Assembly (NCBI GenBank): GCA_964536015.1
Contig: CAZHVS010000010.1
Span: 67,969 to 131,968 of the forward strand
Source of the DNA: CAZHVS01 sp964536015
GTDB lineage: Bacteria > Bacteroidota > Ignavibacteria > Ignavibacteriales > Ignavibacteriaceae
Reading direction: 5' to 3'
Length of the DNA stretch: 64,000 nt
The position numbers were made by a program, and so were the translations under genes. Below are positions 63,862 to 64,000 of the stretch, one piece after another (positions within the stretch are counted from its first letter, which is position 1; each line of letters opens with the position of its first letter). The notes under the pieces are model-generated. The model was given only the letters and a program-made list of their open reading frames with translations. It was not told the DNA's origin and ran no database searches.

Positions 63862-64000
63862 TACTACACCTAATAAAAATTTTTTACTAACATAAATTAA
63901 CAAACGAACAACAAAGAATGGTAAACACGAACAAAATATTTGAATACTTAAAAAAAGTTATTAATTTTCAACAGTAAATGAAAAATATAAAAGAAATAAC

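Overview
The window looks like a scaffold from an uncultured, AT-rich, Gram-negative member of the Bacteroidota/Ignavibacteriota (FCB) group, most plausibly an Ignavibacteria-like bacterium. Evidence: three large secreted proteins end in a type IX secretion (T9SS) sorting domain opened by the motif NYPNPFNP and closed by a short Lys-terminated strand; several genes are preceded by Bacteroidota-type -7 boxes (TAnnTTTG); LytTR two-component genes, PAS-rich kinases and a type-2 isoleucyl-tRNA synthetase are present. No rRNA, tRNA, prophage, transposase or CRISPR array was recognised. A 100-N assembly gap lies at 28423-28522.

Layout. 1-689: 3' part of a DPM1-like glycosyltransferase (-). 966-9857: a signalling block, with a LytS/LytR-type pair, a six-PAS histidine kinase and a CHASE4-GAF-PAS hybrid kinase. 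9936-18648: a small lipoprotein, then the replication/topology block dnaN-recF-dciA-like-gyrB-gyrA, without dnaA, then corA. 18670-26871 (-): one long operon yggS-divIVA-PNP-membrane/coiled-coil protein-ileS-dksA-like-lspA-rluD, whose order strongly resembles the ylmE...divIVA-ileS-ylyA-lspA-ylyB cluster of Bacillus. 26998-27981: pta with a strong terminator. 28163-28577: a GC-rich 42-bp tandem repeat array broken by the N gap. 28580-32297 (-): malQ, two tandem TerB-like proteins and a polytopic membrane protein. 32488-36330 (-): T9SS protein, small barrel-like protein, GNAT acetyltransferase, fabF. 36545-39494 (+): VanX-type dipeptidase and a T9SS seven-repeat propeller protein. 39551-42004: small unknown proteins, a TM1266-like ACT-fold regulator and an outer-membrane-type protein. 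42262-50212 (+): DUF3109, rpoN, an ICMT-like methyltransferase, a SurA-like foldase, hslV-hslU and a PLP decarboxylase. 50241-52658 (-): copZ-copA. 52777-54885 (-): M3 oligopeptidase. 55072-58184 (-): DUF134 regulator, NifX-like His-rich protein, cydA and cydB, preceded by a perfect 18-bp palindrome overlapping the predicted transcription start. 58413-59816 (+): two unknown exported proteins. 59818-63861 (-): two beta-lactamase-fold serine hydrolases flanking a third T9SS protein.

How the genes work together. The core is housekeeping: DNA replication and topology, tRNA charging, lipoprotein maturation, protein quality control, acetyl-phosphate metabolism and fatty-acid synthesis. Around it lie surface and secreted functions (T9SS cargo, barrel-like proteins, cell-wall-type hydrolases) and stress functions (copper export, high-affinity oxygen reduction). 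The most interesting points are the DUF134/NifX-like/cytochrome bd operon with its candidate operator, the swapped HIGH signature (GIHH) of IleRS, the Bacillus-like division cluster, and the repeat array whose N gap is flanked by identical 55-mers and is probably an assembly artefact.
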